From: JAYODW01 sp038116745
GTDB taxonomy: Bacteria > Pseudomonadota > Gammaproteobacteria > Ga0077536
Length of the DNA: 64,000 nt
Reading direction: 5' to 3'
Assembly (NCBI GenBank): GCA_038116745.1
Contig: JAYODW010000001.1
Span: 124,001 to 188,000 of the forward strand
Shown here: positions 49,087-56,953 of the stretch, piece by piece
Numbering within the stretch: position 1 is the stretch's first letter
Layout of the letters: each line of letters begins with the position of its first letter
Position numbers and translations under genes: made by a program
The notes under the pieces: model-generated
The model's input: only the letters and a program-made list of their open reading frames with translations
What the model was told of the DNA's origin: nothing
Databases searched by the model: none

Positions 49087-50589
49087 TCAGGCTGGTTTAA
49101 CGGTGGCGAAAAACTGTGACTCGCCCCGCCGCACAAGGACGACCAGCGGGCGGTCAGCCTTTGCCGCCGCGCGCAGTGCCTTTTCGGCATCGCTTTTGTC
49201 CGTCACGTTGCGCTGATTCACCTGAACGATGACATCGCCGGGTGCCAGTCCACCGCGGTCTGCCGCGCCGCCGGACTTGACGCCCAGTACCAGTGCGCCG
49301 GACTGCGCATCCTCGAGCGCCAGCTTGTCGCGCGCTGCAGGCGAGAGCGCGCCGAGCGCCAGGCCGAGGCCGAGATCGTCATCCGGCGCACCGTTGGCCG
49401 GGATCTGTGCCACCGTTTCGCTGCTGTTCGGGTTGTGGTCGACTACCGCGACCAGACGCCGCGACTCACCTTTCCGCATGACTTCGATGCTGTACTTCTC
49501 GCCCGGTTCGGTGCGGGCCACGCTGCGGCTCAGCTCGCGCGGCGAGTCGACTGCTTCTCCGTTGAACTTCTGAATAACATCGCCGACCTGAACCCCGGCG
49601 CGCGCCGCGGGACTGTCGCTCTGTACCGAGGAAACCAGCGCCCCCTGTGCTTCGCCCAGAGAGAAAGCCTCGGCCACTTCCGGCGTGACTTCCTGGATCT
49701 GAACGCCGAGCCAGCCGCGGGTGACAGAGCCCTTGTGCTGCAGTTCAGCAATCACCTGCTCTGCGTCCGCTGCCGGGATAGCGAAGCCGATGCCGATATT
49801 GCCGCCGTTGGGCGAGAAGATGGCGGTGTTCACGCCGATGACCTCACCGCTGGCGTTCAGGATCGGGCCGCCTGAGTTGCCGCTGTTGATGGGTGCGTCG
49901 ATCTGCAGGTAGTCATCGTAAGGACCAGAATGGATATCCCGTCCACGAGCCGAGATGATCCCTGCAGTAACGCTGCCGCCGAGGCCGAACGGACTGCCTA
50001 TAGCGACTACCCAGTCTCCGACTCGGGCATGTTCCGAATCGCCGAATGACACCGTAGGCAGGTCCTTAGCGCCCTCGATTTGCAGCAGGGCCAGATCGGT
50101 GAGCTCGTCGCGACCCACCAGCCGTGCCGTGAACTGGCGACCATCATGAAGGGTGACGCTCATTTCAGTCGCGCCGTCGATGACGTGGTTATTGGTCACG
50201 ACAAGGCCGCTCGCATCAATAATGAAGCCCGAGCCGAGGCCCTCTGCTACCGCTGGTGGTGCGCCACGCTGAGCGAAGGGGAAGGGGATGCCGCCAAAGC
50301 GACGCATCAGCTCGTCCATGCCTCCCGGCCCGAACGGTCCGGGTTGCCCCTGGAGGCGGGCGACCTCACCCATGGTTTTCTTGACGTCGATTTTGACTAC
50401 GGCGGGCTGCGTGCGCTCGATCACATCGGCGAACTGCACCCGCTCAAAGACCGGCGCCGGCTCGCGCTCGGTAGCCGTCGCAGGGCTTATCGCCTGTAGC
50501 GCTAGAGCCCCGATAATCGCGGGCGCGGCCAGCCAGACGGCCCTTACGGCAAGCTTTTTGCGGTTGATGGCGAATGGAAGCGTGTTCAT
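49087..50589 (-). CDS. degP: Periplasmic HtrA/DegP-type serine endoprotease
   Basis: The 500-residue protein has an N-terminal export segment (AVWLAAPAIIGALALQAIS). The trypsin-like domain has His135 (VTNNHVIDG), Asp165 (DELTDLALLQ) and Ser239 (NSGNSGGPIL). Two PDZ domains follow: about 285-380 (RGWLGVQIQEVTPEVAEAF) and about 410-498 (LALEDAQSGALVLGVKSGGA). This is the DegP/DegQ/MucD layout for degrading misfolded envelope proteins. It is divergent from a two-component system, as expected for an envelope-stress target, and ends at a strong terminator. Confidence 0.94.
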   Translation of the reverse strand: MNTLPFAINRKKLAVRAVWLAAPAIIGALALQAISPATATEREPAPVFERVQFADVIERTQPAVVKIDVKKTMGEVARLQGQPGPFGPGGMDELMRRFGGIPFPFAQRGAPPAVAEGLGSGFIIDASGLVVTNNHVIDGATEMSVTLHDGRQFTARLVGRDELTDLALLQIEGAKDLPTVSFGDSEHARVGDWVVAIGSPFGLGGSVTAGIISARGRDIHSGPYDDYLQIDAPINSGNSGGPILNASGEVIGVNTAIFSPNGGNIGIGFAIPAADAEQVIAELQHKGSVTRGWLGVQIQEVTPEVAEAFSLGEAQGALVSSVQSDSPAARAGVQVGDVIQKFNGEAVDSPRELSRSVARTEPGEKYSIEVMRKGESRRLVAVVDHNPNSSETVAQIPANGAPDDDLGLGLALGALSPAARDKLALEDAQSGALVLGVKSGGAADRGGLAPGDVIVQVNQRNVTDKSDAEKALRAAAKADRPLVVLVRRGESQFFATVKPA

Positions 50590-50661
50590 TTGCGGTACTC
50601 CTTGGGACTCGAACTGGCGAGCACAGTAGCGAGCACTGGATTACCGCAGGCTTTCCGCAAG

Positions 50662-50677
50662 ATTAAATTTCGTTAAT
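50662..50677. promoter_or_regulatory. Inverted repeat between htrA and the response regulator
   Basis: ATTAA-ATTTCG-TTAAT lies in the 147-bp divergent intergenic region, which is locally AT-rich. It is a candidate site for the OmpR-type regulator, which could control both directions. Confidence 0.38.
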
Positions 50678-50736
50678 GTGCCTTTGAGACGTTGAGGTCA
50701 GGATAATGCGCCTTCGAAAACGGCTGGAGAGACGGG

Positions 50737-51420
50737 TTGCGGATCCTGATAGTCGAAGATGACCGGGACACGCGCGAGTTTATTCGTGGCGGCCTGGCAC
50801 AGCGCGGCCATAACGTGGATTGCGCAGCGGATGGCAGGGAGGGGCTCGTACTTGCAAGCAGCGAGTCTTACGACATCGTCGTTCTGGATCGGATGCTGCC
50901 GGAGGTGGACGGTCTGACGATCGTGCGCACGCTGCGCGCTTCGGACAACCGTGTGCCGGTGCTGATCCTGAGTGCCATGGGTGAGGTCGACCAGCGGGTT
51001 CAGGGGCTGCGTGCTGGCGGTGATGATTACCTGGTGAAACCCTTTGCCTTCAGCGAGCTCGAGGCCCGGGTAGAGGCACTGTCGCGCAGGACTGTCCCCG
51101 AAGGACCCGCTACGCAGCTCATGGTCGCGGACCTCAAGATGGATCTCATAGCCCGGAGCGTCACGCGCGGCGGAGACCGTATCGAACTGCAGCCGCGCGA
51201 ATTCCGGCTGCTGGAATATCTGATGCGCCACGCCGGGCAGGTGCTGACCCGGACGATGCTGCTGGAACACGTGTGGGACTATCACTTTGACCCCCAGACC
51301 AACGTGATTGATGTGCACATCAGCCGACTGCGCAGCAAAATCGACAAGGGCGCGGCGACTCCGCTACTTCACACCGTCCGCGGGGCGGGATATCGACTTG
51401 GCGTCGACGAAAGCATCTGA
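50737..51420 (+). CDS. OmpR-family response regulator
   Basis: The 227-residue protein starts at TTG 50737 behind GGAGAGACGGG. The receiver domain has the acidic pair in LIVEDDRDTRE, phospho-acceptor Asp51 (IVVLDRMLPEVDG) and Lys in YLVKPFAFSELEARV. The C-terminal winged helix has LQPREFRLLEYLMRHAGQV and VDVHISRLRSKID-type sequence (IDVHISRLRSKIDKG). It precedes its sensor kinase by 3 nt and is divergent from the htrA-type gene. Confidence 0.93.
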   Translation: MRILIVEDDRDTREFIRGGLAQRGHNVDCAADGREGLVLASSESYDIVVLDRMLPEVDGLTIVRTLRASDNRVPVLILSAMGEVDQRVQGLRAGGDDYLVKPFAFSELEARVEALSRRTVPEGPATQLMVADLKMDLIARSVTRGGDRIELQPREFRLLEYLMRHAGQVLTRTMLLEHVWDYHFDPQTNVIDVHISRLRSKIDKGAATPLLHTVRGAGYRLGVDESI

Positions 51421-51423
51421 TTC

Positions 51424-52794
51424 GTGCCAGTGCTCAAACGCCTCGGCCAGCTAGCCCGCACCACGACGTTTCAGCTGACGCTGTCCTACAGCCTGCTGTT
51501 TGCGCTGTCACTGAGTCTGCTGACCGGCTTTTTTTACTGGTCCACGATTGGCGTCACGGTGCGTGAGACAGACGCAACCCTGAAGGCGGAAATCACCGGC
51601 CTGGCGGAGCAGTACATCGAACACGGCCTCGACCGACTGATGAACGTGATTGCGCATCGGATCCGGACCGACGACAGCGGCGACATGCTTTATCTCTTTG
51701 CGACCCGGGAGAATAAGCCCCTCGCGGGCAATCTTTCGGTGTGGCCTGAGGTCGCGCCGGATGCTGATGGCTGGCTCGAGTTTTCGCATCAACGCGCCGA
51801 TGGCAGGCGTGTGCCGGCCCGCGCACGGGTCTACCTGCTGCGGGACGGTCTGCACCTGCTGGTGGGGCGAAACATCGAGCAGCTCACGCAGCTGCGGCAG
51901 GTTTTTAATCGCGCTCTTCTGCTGGGGCTGGGGCTCACGCTGGTGCTGGCGATGGTCGGCGGGACCCTGATGTCGCAACGGTTGTTGCGCCGGGTTTCCG
52001 CATTTACGCAGACCACCTCGGCCATCATCGGAGGCGAGCTGGACCGGCGCCTCGATACCCGGGGCAGCGGTGACGAGTTTGACCTACTGGCCACGCACGT
52101 CAACGCGATGCTCGACCGACTGGAGGACCTGGTCGAGGCCGTGCGGCATGTATCGGACAACATCGCGCATGACCTGCGCACGCCACTGACGCGCCTGCGC
52201 AATCGCCTGGAAACGACAGCGCGTCAGGCGCCCGCTGAACTGCAGAGCGAACTGGACCAAAGCGTCGCCGAGGCTGACGCCCTGCTGCAGACCTTCACTG
52301 CACTGCTGCGTATTGCCCGCATTGAATCAGGCAGCTATGCGCGTGAAGAAGAAACGGTGGACCTGGGTACGCTGATGTCGGACGCTGCCGAGCTGTACCA
52401 GGGCGTCGCTCAGGAACGGGCGATCAGCCTGACCTGTGATTGCGAGCCGGGGAGCGTCATCCGCGGCGATCGCAATCTGCTTTTTCAGGCGCTGACCAAC
52501 CTGCTCGACAACGCCCTCAAGTTCTCCCCGGCCGGCTCGCAGGTAGCTTTGAGCGTTCATCGCGAGGCCGGCGGCGTGCGCTGCACGGTCGCCGATCAGG
52601 GGCCGGGAATCCCCGACTGGGAGCGACAGCGGGTGACCCGGCGGTTCGTGCGGCTGGATGAGAGCCGCGCCTTGCCGGGCAGCGGTCTGGGACTCAGCCT
52701 GGTGAAAGCCGTCGCCGAGCTGCATCACGGCGAGCTTGAGTTTCTTGATAACCAGCCCGGGCTACGCGCCACTCTGCGTTTCAGGGGTGAGTGA
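51424..52794 (+). CDS. Sensor histidine kinase
   Basis: The 456-residue protein starts at GTG 51424. Two transmembrane helices, about 16-38 and 163-184, bound a periplasmic domain of about 120 residues. A HAMP domain follows, then the H-box with His249 (NIAHDLRTPLTRLRNRLE). The N-box is NLLDNALKFSP, G1 is ADQGPGIPDWE and G2 GSGLGLSLVKAVAELHHG. The sensed signal is unknown. Its 3' end overlaps the convergent glutamine-amidotransferase gene by 33 nt. Confidence 0.93.
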   Translation: MPVLKRLGQLARTTTFQLTLSYSLLFALSLSLLTGFFYWSTIGVTVRETDATLKAEITGLAEQYIEHGLDRLMNVIAHRIRTDDSGDMLYLFATRENKPLAGNLSVWPEVAPDADGWLEFSHQRADGRRVPARARVYLLRDGLHLLVGRNIEQLTQLRQVFNRALLLGLGLTLVLAMVGGTLMSQRLLRRVSAFTQTTSAIIGGELDRRLDTRGSGDEFDLLATHVNAMLDRLEDLVEAVRHVSDNIAHDLRTPLTRLRNRLETTARQAPAELQSELDQSVAEADALLQTFTALLRIARIESGSYAREEETVDLGTLMSDAAELYQGVAQERAISLTCDCEPGSVIRGDRNLLFQALTNLLDNALKFSPAGSQVALSVHREAGGVRCTVADQGPGIPDWERQRVTRRFVRLDESRALPGSGLGLSLVKAVAELHHGELEFLDNQPGLRATLRFRGE

Positions 52795-53517
52795 AGCGGC
52801 AAACGCGCTCTGCCGCCAGTTGTTGTAAAGGCGCTTCGCGAGGACGTTAAAGCGCCCCATGTGGGCTGCCGCTGCCTCTCGGAAACGGCTGAGGCCGTCC
52901 GCGCCGAGGGTCGTTTCAAGGGCGGTGCGATAGGCTTCGATGGCACCCCATTCGTCGACCGTGCTCTCCAGGATCTCGACGTGGAACTGGATCGACAGGG
53001 CGTGCTCGCCATAGGCCAGCGCCTGGATCGCGCAGTCCGGCGAAGCAGCCAGCACCGCGCTGCCCGCAGGCGCGGTGACCACTTCTGCGCCGTGCCACTG
53101 GAGGCACGGGAAATGGTTCTCAATCCCGGCAAAAAACGGGTGCGCGCGTCCCGCCGCGGTCAGTTCGACTGACATCACCCCGACTTCAGCCCGGGCTCCC
53201 GAACGGACGTCCTCTCCGAGCGCCGCGGCGAGCAGCTGATGTCCGAGGCACACGCCGAGATACGGGCGACGGAGTTCTTCCACCCAGCGTCGGATGACGG
53301 CTTTTTCGGTGCGCAGCCAGGGAAGTCGATCTTCTTCCCAGACGTCCATCGGGCCGCCCATGACGATAAGCGCGCTGTAGGCGTCCAGCGACGGGATGGT
53401 GCCACCGGTATCCAGTTCGACCGTGTCCCAGGCAATCCCGTCGGCGCGCATGAAATCGCGGAAGATCCCCGGGTGCTCGACCGCAACATGCTGCAGTACC
53501 AGGAAACGCTCGCTCAT
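52762..53517 (-). CDS. Class I glutamine amidotransferase
   Basis: The 251-residue protein starts at ATG 53517, overlapping the upstream stop (ATGA). It has ALIVMGGPMDVWEED, the nucleophile elbow YLGVCLGHQLLAAALG and His/Glu in LSIQFHVEILESTVDEW. This is the GMP-synthase-like GATase1 group, standing alone without a synthetase domain. Such proteins release ammonia from glutamine or hydrolyse gamma-glutamyl compounds. The product is followed only by the convergent kinase. Confidence 0.87.
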   Translation of the reverse strand: MSERFLVLQHVAVEHPGIFRDFMRADGIAWDTVELDTGGTIPSLDAYSALIVMGGPMDVWEEDRLPWLRTEKAVIRRWVEELRRPYLGVCLGHQLLAAALGEDVRSGARAEVGVMSVELTAAGRAHPFFAGIENHFPCLQWHGAEVVTAPAGSAVLAASPDCAIQALAYGEHALSIQFHVEILESTVDEWGAIEAYRTALETTLGADGLSRFREAAAAHMGRFNVLAKRLYNNWRQSAFAASLTPETQSGA

Positions 53518-54101
53518 GCGCATGCTTCCTGCGGCAGCTGGAGGAAAGTTGCGATCCACCGTTTGACGATTTCGCTGTCGTGCTCGCGCGTGAGAGAAGC
53601 CTGCGCGGTAGCCCGCACCGCTGCGGGCAGGCGGTCCTGACGCCACTCAATCAGCGCGCCGACAAACGCTGGTGAGAATTCCGGGTGCCCCTGAATGCCG
53701 ACGGCTCTGGGTCCGAACTGGACGATGAAGTTCTGACAGTGAGCGCTCCCGGCGAGAGTACGCGCGCCGGCAGGCAGACTCAGCACCTGATCCTGATGGC
53801 AGACCGGCAGCACGAGGCTGTCCAGCTGTGGCGACATCCAGGGTTCCGCCGCGCAGACGTCGTATTCGCGCAGACCGATCCCCCAGCCTTTGGCAGCCTG
53901 GCGCACCTCGCCGCCCAGGGCCTGGCCCAGCATCTGGTGGCCGAAGCAGAGGCCGACCACNNNNNNNNNNNNNNNNNNNNNNNNNNNNNNNNNNNNNNNN
54001 NNNNNNNNNNNNNNNNNNNNNNNNNNNNNNNNNNNNNNNNNNNNNNNNNNNNNNNNNNNNGCGTGGTCGCAAAGCAGGAAGCCGAGCCGGTAGGCGGGCA
54101 T
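53514..54101 (-). CDS. Class I glutamine amidotransferase, interrupted by assembly gap
   Basis: A paralogue of the downstream gene, with start ATG 54101 (MPAYRLGFLLCDH). After 13 codons comes the N run, then VVGLCFGHQMLGQALGG (nucleophile Cys), VLPVCHQDQVLSLP and AVGIQGHPEFSPAF (His, Glu). Related proteins have roughly 70 residues between the two visible parts, so around 200 bp is missing rather than 100. The ATGA overlap with the next gene implies coupled expression of two GATase1 proteins. Confidence 0.84.
   Translation of the reverse strand: MPAYRLGFLLCDHXXXXXXXXXXXXXXXXXXXXXXXXXXXXXXXXXXVVGLCFGHQMLGQALGGEVRQAAKGWGIGLREYDVCAAEPWMSPQLDSLVLPVCHQDQVLSLPAGARTLAGSAHCQNFIVQFGPRAVGIQGHPEFSPAFVGALIEWRQDRLPAAVRATAQASLTREHDSEIVKRWIATFLQLPQEACA
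53961..54060. other. Assembly gap (100 N) inside a GATase gene
   Basis: Exactly 100 N. Frame cannot be followed across it; family length suggests a larger real gap. Confidence 0.97.
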
Positions 54102-54227
54102 GAAGGCGGCCCTCGATGTCGATGGACGGTCGATGCATTATGGTGACGCCTGCCCGTGACGTCACCACGCTAATCTGCCGTCCCGGTCTGCGTGCACTAT
54201 CGCGCCAGTCTTGTATCAGGAGCATTT

Positions 54228-55289
54228 ATGAAATTCGGCGTTTTTCTTCCGAACGGCAGCAATGGCTATATCCCCTCAGCCGGGAGCCCCGTCTATGAGC
54301 CGACCTATGCCCATAATCTGGAGATATCGAAGGAGGCCGAACGTCAGGGTCTGGACTTTGTCCTGTCGATGATGAAGTTCCGCGGTTTCGGGGGTGAGAC
54401 CGGTTATTGGGATGCGTGTCTCGAGTCCTTCACGCTGATGGCGGGCATTGCCGCTGCGACCGAGACTATCGGACTGTTTCCTTCGATCTCGATCCTGAGC
54501 CAGCACCCGGCAGTGGTAGCGCGGATGGTGGCGACCATTGACGATATCTCCGGAGGGCGCTGCGGACTGAATATCGTGACCGGTTGGAACCGGGCCGAGT
54601 ACGCGCAGATGGGTATGTGGCCGGGCGCCTCGCACTACGAACGGCGCTACGAGTACGCCGAGGAGTATCTGAAGGTCATCAAAACCCTGTGGCAGGAGGG
54701 GCGCTGCACGCATCACGGTGAGTTCTTCGAGCTCGATGACTGCACCGTCTTTCCGCGACCCACGCATGAGATCCCCATCGTTTGTGCCGGCCAGTCACCA
54801 CGAGGCCGTCAGTTCGTAGCCGAATTCGCCGACCACCAGTTTGTTCTGACCGGCAAATCCAACCTCCGCACCGGGGTCGCGGACATCAAGGAACGGGCAG
54901 CCAACACAGGGCGGCAGGTCGGGATCTACGCGCTCTATCACATGGTTATCGCCAACACCGACGCTGAGGCCGCGCAACAGGCCGCACGCATCGTTGCCGA
55001 GGCTGATCGTGGCGCAATCGAGAATATCCTTGCCAGTGCGAGCCTGGACACCAACACCGACGGCACCAGCGATCAGCTCAAGGCGGCTCTTGAGCAGGGT
55101 ATCGAGGAAGGCAATATGGCTTTTATGGGGATCCCCGCGGTGGTGGGATCGCCGCAGAGCATTGCGCGACAGATAAATGAAATCGAGAGAGAAACCGGGA
55201 TTGACGGTCTGCTGTTCAGCTGGCCGGACTTCGTTCCGGGCGTGCGTATGTTCGGCGAGCAGGTTCTGCCGCAGCTTGGCGGTGCGTGA
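54228..55289 (+). CDS. RutA-like flavin monooxygenase
   Basis: The 353-residue protein starts at ATG 54228 with CAGGAG upstream. It closely follows E. coli RutA: KFGVFLPNGSNGYIPS, FVLSMMKFRGFGGETGYWD, LESFTLMAGIAAATETI, DISGGRCGLNIVTGWNRAEY, QMGMWPG and IVCAGQSPRGRQFVAEFAD. RutA is an FMN peroxide enzyme that opens the uracil ring. No other rut genes are near; instead a nitrilase fusion and hydantoinase/oxoprolinase genes follow. A ring-opening step on a related N-heterocycle or amide is inferred. Confidence 0.88.
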   Translation: MKFGVFLPNGSNGYIPSAGSPVYEPTYAHNLEISKEAERQGLDFVLSMMKFRGFGGETGYWDACLESFTLMAGIAAATETIGLFPSISILSQHPAVVARMVATIDDISGGRCGLNIVTGWNRAEYAQMGMWPGASHYERRYEYAEEYLKVIKTLWQEGRCTHHGEFFELDDCTVFPRPTHEIPIVCAGQSPRGRQFVAEFADHQFVLTGKSNLRTGVADIKERAANTGRQVGIYALYHMVIANTDAEAAQQAARIVAEADRGAIENILASASLDTNTDGTSDQLKAALEQGIEEGNMAFMGIPAVVGSPQSIARQINEIERETGIDGLLFSWPDFVPGVRMFGEQVLPQLGGA

Positions 55290-55350
55290 TGGGCATGGCG
55301 AAGCATACGCGCGCAATCACGCCTGAGCTGCCTGGAAGCGTCTTCGTTCA

Positions 55351-56910
55351 ATGGAGCCGGCGCCCGTGAGCGAGCACGAAAGCCTGAGCGATACGCTACT
55401 GCGTCTGCGTAACCTCGATGCGGCGGACCACGAGCAGCTCGAGCAGCTGGAGAACCTGGCCTACCCCGATCTTGGCGGCGCCTGGCCGCGCGGCACGATT
55501 GATGGTCTTCTGAAAAGCTTTCCAGAAGGGCAGGTCTGCATAGAAGACAACGGACGCATCGTTGCGGCGGCGCTCACGGTGCGGGTCGATTACAACCGCT
55601 TTTCGTCGCCTCATCGGTATCGCGACCTGGTCAGCGCGGATCTCACCATCTTCGACGATCCCGAAGGGGATGCCCTGTACGGGATCGACGTCATGGTCGA
55701 CCCGGAATACCGGGGTTACCGCCTGGGACGGCGCCTCTACGATGCCAGGAAAGAGCTCTGCATAGACCGCAACCTGCGCGGCATTCTGGCGGGCGGGCGG
55801 ATCAGCGGCTACGCCGAACACGCGGATCGCATGACGCCAGTGGAATACATCGAGCGCGTGCGGCGTCAGGAGCTCGACGATGCCGTACTGAATTTTCAGC
55901 TTGCCAATGACTTTCAGGTGAAACGCATCATGCGCGGCTACCTGCCGGAGGATGATGCAAGCCGAGGCTATGCGACCCTGCTCGAGTGGGACAACCTTTA
56001 CTACGAAACAGGCGACCGTCCACTGGTCGAAACGCCGAAAACAGCAGTTCGGGTCGGCGTTGTTCAATGGCAGATGCGGACAACGCCCTCGGTCGCGGAC
56101 CTGCTCGCTCAGGTCGAATACTTTGTCGATTCTCTGTCGGAATATCGTGCGGATTTTGTGCTGCTGCCAGAGTTTTTCAGCATGCCGCTGATAGGACTCT
56201 CGGGCGCTGATGCGAAAGCCGGTGAGGCGATGCGGGCGCTGGCTGCGCACAGCCCTGCCATCCTGGAAGCGCTACAGTCCTTCGCCATCAGCTATAACGT
56301 GAATATCGTTGGTGGCAGTCTGCCCGTGGTGGAAGACGGCGAGCTGTTCAATGTCGCCTACCTCTGTCAGCGCAACGGCCGCGTGGACCGTCAGTACAAG
56401 CTGCATATCACGCCGGATGAACGCAGCTACTGGATGATCCGTGGCGGACAGGGGTTGAAGACGATTGAAACTGATGCGGGAAGAGTCGGGATCCTGATCT
56501 GCTATGACGTTGAGTTTCCAGAGCTGGCCCGCCTTCAGGCGCTTGCGGGGATGGACATCCTGTTTGTGCCTATCTGGACGGATACAAAAAACGCGTTTCT
56601 GCGCGTGCAGCGCTGTGCACAGGCACGGGCAATCGAAAACGAGTGTTACGTCGTGGTCGCCGGCAGCGTGGGTCATCTGCCGCAGGTAGACCATCTCGAT
56701 CTGCAGTACGCTCAGTCGGCCGTATATTCGCCGTCTGACTTTGCATTCCCGCACGACGCGATCATTGCCGAGACCACACCGAACACGGAACAGCTGCTCG
56801 TCGTCGATCTGGACCTCGAAAAACTGAAAGAACTGCACCACGAAGGGTCGGTGATGAACCTCGGTGACCGGCGCTCGGATTTATTTCAGCTGGTGTGGAA
56901 AGGGTCGTGA
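55351..56910 (+). CDS. GNAT acetyltransferase fused to nitrilase-family amidohydrolase
   Basis: The 519-residue fusion has a GNAT domain at about 15-220 with the acetyl-CoA loop YRGYRLGRRLYDARKE, and a carbon-nitrogen hydrolase domain at about 232-519. The hydrolase triad is Glu274 (FVLLPEFFS), Lys350 (DRQYKLHITP) and Cys384 (GILICYDVEFPE). Such fusions are a known bacterial arrangement of uncertain substrate. GTG 55366 is an alternative start. It lies between the RutA-like and hyuA genes, so it may cleave the amide formed after ring opening. Confidence 0.9.
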   Translation: MEPAPVSEHESLSDTLLRLRNLDAADHEQLEQLENLAYPDLGGAWPRGTIDGLLKSFPEGQVCIEDNGRIVAAALTVRVDYNRFSSPHRYRDLVSADLTIFDDPEGDALYGIDVMVDPEYRGYRLGRRLYDARKELCIDRNLRGILAGGRISGYAEHADRMTPVEYIERVRRQELDDAVLNFQLANDFQVKRIMRGYLPEDDASRGYATLLEWDNLYYETGDRPLVETPKTAVRVGVVQWQMRTTPSVADLLAQVEYFVDSLSEYRADFVLLPEFFSMPLIGLSGADAKAGEAMRALAAHSPAILEALQSFAISYNVNIVGGSLPVVEDGELFNVAYLCQRNGRVDRQYKLHITPDERSYWMIRGGQGLKTIETDAGRVGILICYDVEFPELARLQALAGMDILFVPIWTDTKNAFLRVQRCAQARAIENECYVVVAGSVGHLPQVDHLDLQYAQSAVYSPSDFAFPHDAIIAETTPNTEQLLVVDLDLEKLKELHHEGSVMNLGDRRSDLFQLVWKGS

Positions 56911-56953
56911 ATCACGTTCCCGCCGGAGAGCACCTACAGGAGGGGAGGCTAAA

